Below, piece by piece: positions 5,112 to 6,492 of a stretch of DNA of 6,492 bases. The stretch's first letter is position 1, and the number at the start of each line of letters is the position of its first letter. Origin of the DNA: Saprospiraceae bacterium (GTDB taxonomy: Bacteria > Bacteroidota > Bacteroidia > Chitinophagales > Saprospiraceae); assembly GCA_020628755.1 (NCBI GenBank), contig JAHDEQ010000064.1:1580-8071 (forward strand), written 5' to 3'. A program made the translations under genes and the position numbers. The notes below the pieces were generated by a model. The model had not been told where the DNA came from and ran no database searches. It was given only the letters and a program-made list of their open reading frames with translations.

Positions 5112-6329
5112 CTACATCAATACAGCTACCAAAAATAATATCACCGTCGTCGCAAATCCTATCATAAATATCGTATAAGAAATACTTAAATAACGATATT
5201 TTTTGTTCAGAACTTTTCCCAAATAATATAAATCACGTGTCATATTACCATAAATAAGTTCGCTGTTGCGAAACATCGCATCCATTGCAGCTTCGTATTG
5301 ATCTAAATTGAGATTTACAAAATTTCCAAAAAAGACAATATTTTGTTTTGCCTCTTCGAGCGAAGTATCGGACTTGTTGAGGCTCGTTACTTTCGGTCTT
5401 GCCGAAAGTACCGCAAAAATCAACGAAGTCAAGCCACAAATGAGAAAAATAATAACGGGCATCAATATCATGGGACGAGTCTCCATGATATTGCCATAGG
5501 ACAAGACCGAAATCAAGACCGAAATCAAAATAGCATTGACACTAATCATGATATTGGCCTTATTGTCAGCAATCGCACTCAGGTTAATGTGATTTCGATA
5601 ATTGGTTCTAAAAAAAGTTTGGGTGGCACTATTGGGCATTTTTCGCTCAATAGATTGGAATTTTCGGATTTTCCCTGCTTCAAATTCTTCGACAAAACGA
5701 GGATTATTGGCTTTTTCGACAATTTTCTTTTGTTGAAGAATTTGTTGGGCAACGATAGGTTCCGATTCTTTTTTGGCGGAAGGCAAATAAAATTTCAATT
5801 GCATCAATTGCTGCAATTGAAGCTGCACCCACTCCAAATGACTAAAATGTCGTTTCTGAATCAACTCTTCTTCTAATCGAAATAAACCACTGGTTTCATT
5901 GATAAACATACTGAGTCGAACACTCGAAAGCGCATCTTTTAGCAGTTTTTGTTCCAACAAAATCGGTTCTTTATGTTCCTTTAAAAGCAGCAAACATTGA
6001 ACAACTCGATCTTGTAGCGGTAAAGGATAATTATTCATTTCCAAAAACTGACTTACACGTTCAATACTCTTGCTGTAAGGATTAGAGTAATCTTCTAAGT
6101 ATCCAATATTGACAAACCAGGCAGCTAACTGAGCAATTTCCTTGGTCTCTTCAGAGGCTTGTTCTTGCTGGGCAAAAGCTATTATTTTTTCTACCAAAGC
6201 TGCCGTATGATGATAGTTGTGATAGACCAAACGAGGGTCATGTTGTTCGTTATAACGTTCAACAACCATGTGTTGAGCAGCTTGCAAAATGGCGTTTTCT
6301 TGTACTTGTGAATCTCTTAGTTCAATCAT
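5112..6329 (-). CDS. Pycsar-effector-like (PycTM) membrane protein with a degenerate N-terminal HD domain
   Basis: A 405-residue protein in two parts (numbered from the ATG at 6327-6329). Residues about 15-180 resemble an HD-type metal phosphohydrolase: YHNYHHT at 36-42 keeps His37 and His41, but the family's central WFHD-x-GY reads WFVNIGY at 71-77, with Val73-Asn74 in place of His-Asp. The downstream DAD-type site reads KDALSSV at 131-137. After a charged linker, FFRTNYRNHINLSAIADNKAN at 239-259 opens the PycTM module (DUF5706 type), followed by helices near 260-278 and 287-309, a cytosolic segment with FFGNF and RDLYYLGKVLNKKY, and a last helix near 381-403. In Pycsar defence, PycTM effectors bind cCMP or cUMP made by a uridylate or cytidylate cyclase and damage the inner membrane. 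HD-PycTM fusions of about 400 residues are common in Bacteroidota, with unproven roles. No cyclase is in the window. An in-frame TTG at 6336-6338 is a less likely start because it lies inside a promoter element. Confidence 0.88.
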   Translation of the reverse strand: MIELRDSQVQENAILQAAQHMVVERYNEQHDPRLVYHNYHHTAALVEKIIAFAQQEQASEETKEIAQLAAWFVNIGYLEDYSNPYSKSIERVSQFLEMNNYPLPLQDRVVQCLLLLKEHKEPILLEQKLLKDALSSVRLSMFINETSGLFRLEEELIQKRHFSHLEWVQLQLQQLMQLKFYLPSAKKESEPIVAQQILQQKKIVEKANNPRFVEEFEAGKIRKFQSIERKMPNSATQTFFRTNYRNHINLSAIADNKANIMISVNAILISVLISVLSYGNIMETRPMILMPVIIFLICGLTSLIFAVLSARPKVTSLNKSDTSLEEAKQNIVFFGNFVNLNLDQYEAAMDAMFRNSELIYGNMTRDLYYLGKVLNKKYRYLSISYTIFMIGFATTVILFLVAVLM

Positions 6330-6335
6330 AGAATT

Positions 6336-6354
6336 CAAATATACAACAAAAATA
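6336..6354 (-). promoter_or_regulatory. Promoter elements of the HD-PycTM gene
   Basis: On the minus strand two perfect TAnnTTTG elements lie in tandem: TATTTTTG at 6354-6347 and TATATTTG at 6343-6336. Neither has a perfect TTG 17-23 bases upstream. The nearer one would give an almost leaderless messenger, and the farther one a leader of about 10-12 bases. The nearer element covers the in-frame TTG at 6336-6338, which supports the ATG at 6329 as the true start. Confidence 0.45.
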
Positions 6355-6381
6355 AATACTAAAAATACCCTATTTAGGCGA

Positions 6382-6412
6382 TTGACTAAGTGAAGAATAT
6401 GTAATATTTTTG
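6382..6412 (+). promoter_or_regulatory. Plus-strand promoter, divergent from the HD-PycTM gene
   Basis: TTG at 6382-6384, a 20-base spacer and TATTTTTG at 6405-6412 match every fixed position of the Bacteroidota TTG-N17-23-TAnnTTTG consensus. Transcription would begin around 6417-6420, running rightwards into the terminator at 6454-6492. Confidence 0.55.
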
Positions 6413-6416
6413 TTAC

Positions 6417-6492
6417 AAAGATATCCCCTCTTAATCTATGAGATATTTACACAAATGGAGCTATCTATTCAGATAGCTCCATTCTTTTTTTT
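6417..6492 (+). ncRNA. Candidate small RNA or attenuated leader of about 70-75 nucleotides
   Basis: The stretch between the plus-strand promoter (6382-6412) and the terminator (6454-6492) has no coding capacity of note. It can form a weak first hairpin (ATATC at 6421-6425 with GATAT at 6442-6446, extended by an A-U and a G-U pair) enclosing CCCCTC, and then the 13-bp terminator stem. Promoter, short body and terminator together are the layout of a small RNA. It might equally be a leader whose terminator is conditionally read through into a gene beyond the right edge. The start point is only estimated. Confidence 0.35.
6454..6492 (+). terminator. Strong intrinsic terminator at the right edge
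   Basis: A perfect 13-bp stem (AATGGAGCTATCT at 6454-6466 with AGATAGCTCCATT at 6471-6483) has an ATTC tetraloop and is followed by C and eight T on the plus strand, up to the window end. Read on the minus strand only TTTGTG follows, which is weak, so it belongs to rightward transcription. No plus-strand protein gene precedes it in the preceding kilobase. Confidence 0.85.

Overview
The window is AT-rich chromosomal DNA that looks like a member of the Bacteroidota. Three things point there. Several intergenic sites match the Bacteroidota housekeeping promoter (TTTG or TTG at about -33 and TAnnTTTG at about -7). The start codons sit behind A-rich leaders without Shine-Dalgarno sequences. The proteins (a short NodB deacetylase, GltX with KLSKRDG, and an HD plus PycTM membrane protein) resemble Bacteroidota versions as I remember them. 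No search was run, and I cannot name the genus.

Layout, left to right. Positions 1-705 (minus) hold a two-gene operon: a secreted redoxin-like protein, then the first 62 codons of a secreted c-type cytochrome that runs off the left edge. Positions 706-1115 have no convincing gene. They hold a REP-like repeat with two palindromes built on TCGCAG, and the terminator of the next gene. Positions 1116-1766 (minus) encode a polysaccharide deacetylase. The divergent gap 1767-2115 holds promoter-like sites for both sides and a long imperfect inverted repeat. Positions 2116-3846 (plus) encode glutamyl-tRNA synthetase (gltX), which carries an extra segment of about 75 residues just before its KLSKR loop, followed by a strong terminator. 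Positions 3911-4244 are gene-free and contain two related palindromes. Positions 4245-5021 (plus) encode an alpha/beta-hydrolase (lipase/esterase type). A 46-base perfect palindrome at 5036-5081 ends it and also serves the convergent gene on its right. Positions 5112-6329 (minus) encode a three-helix membrane protein of the Pycsar-effector (PycTM) type with an N-terminal HD domain whose central HD pair is replaced by Val-Asn. The right edge (6382-6492, plus) has a good promoter followed about 40 bases later by a strong intrinsic terminator, so it may encode a small RNA or an attenuated leader.

The genes do not form one pathway. The redoxin and cytochrome clearly belong together; the deacetylase, gltX, the hydrolase and the HD-PycTM protein each appear to be separate transcription units. 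The observations most worth following are the HD-PycTM protein with a decayed catalytic site and no cyclase beside it, the promoter-terminator pair at the right edge, and the insert in GltX. I did not find a complete undescribed multi-gene system inside these 6.5 kb.
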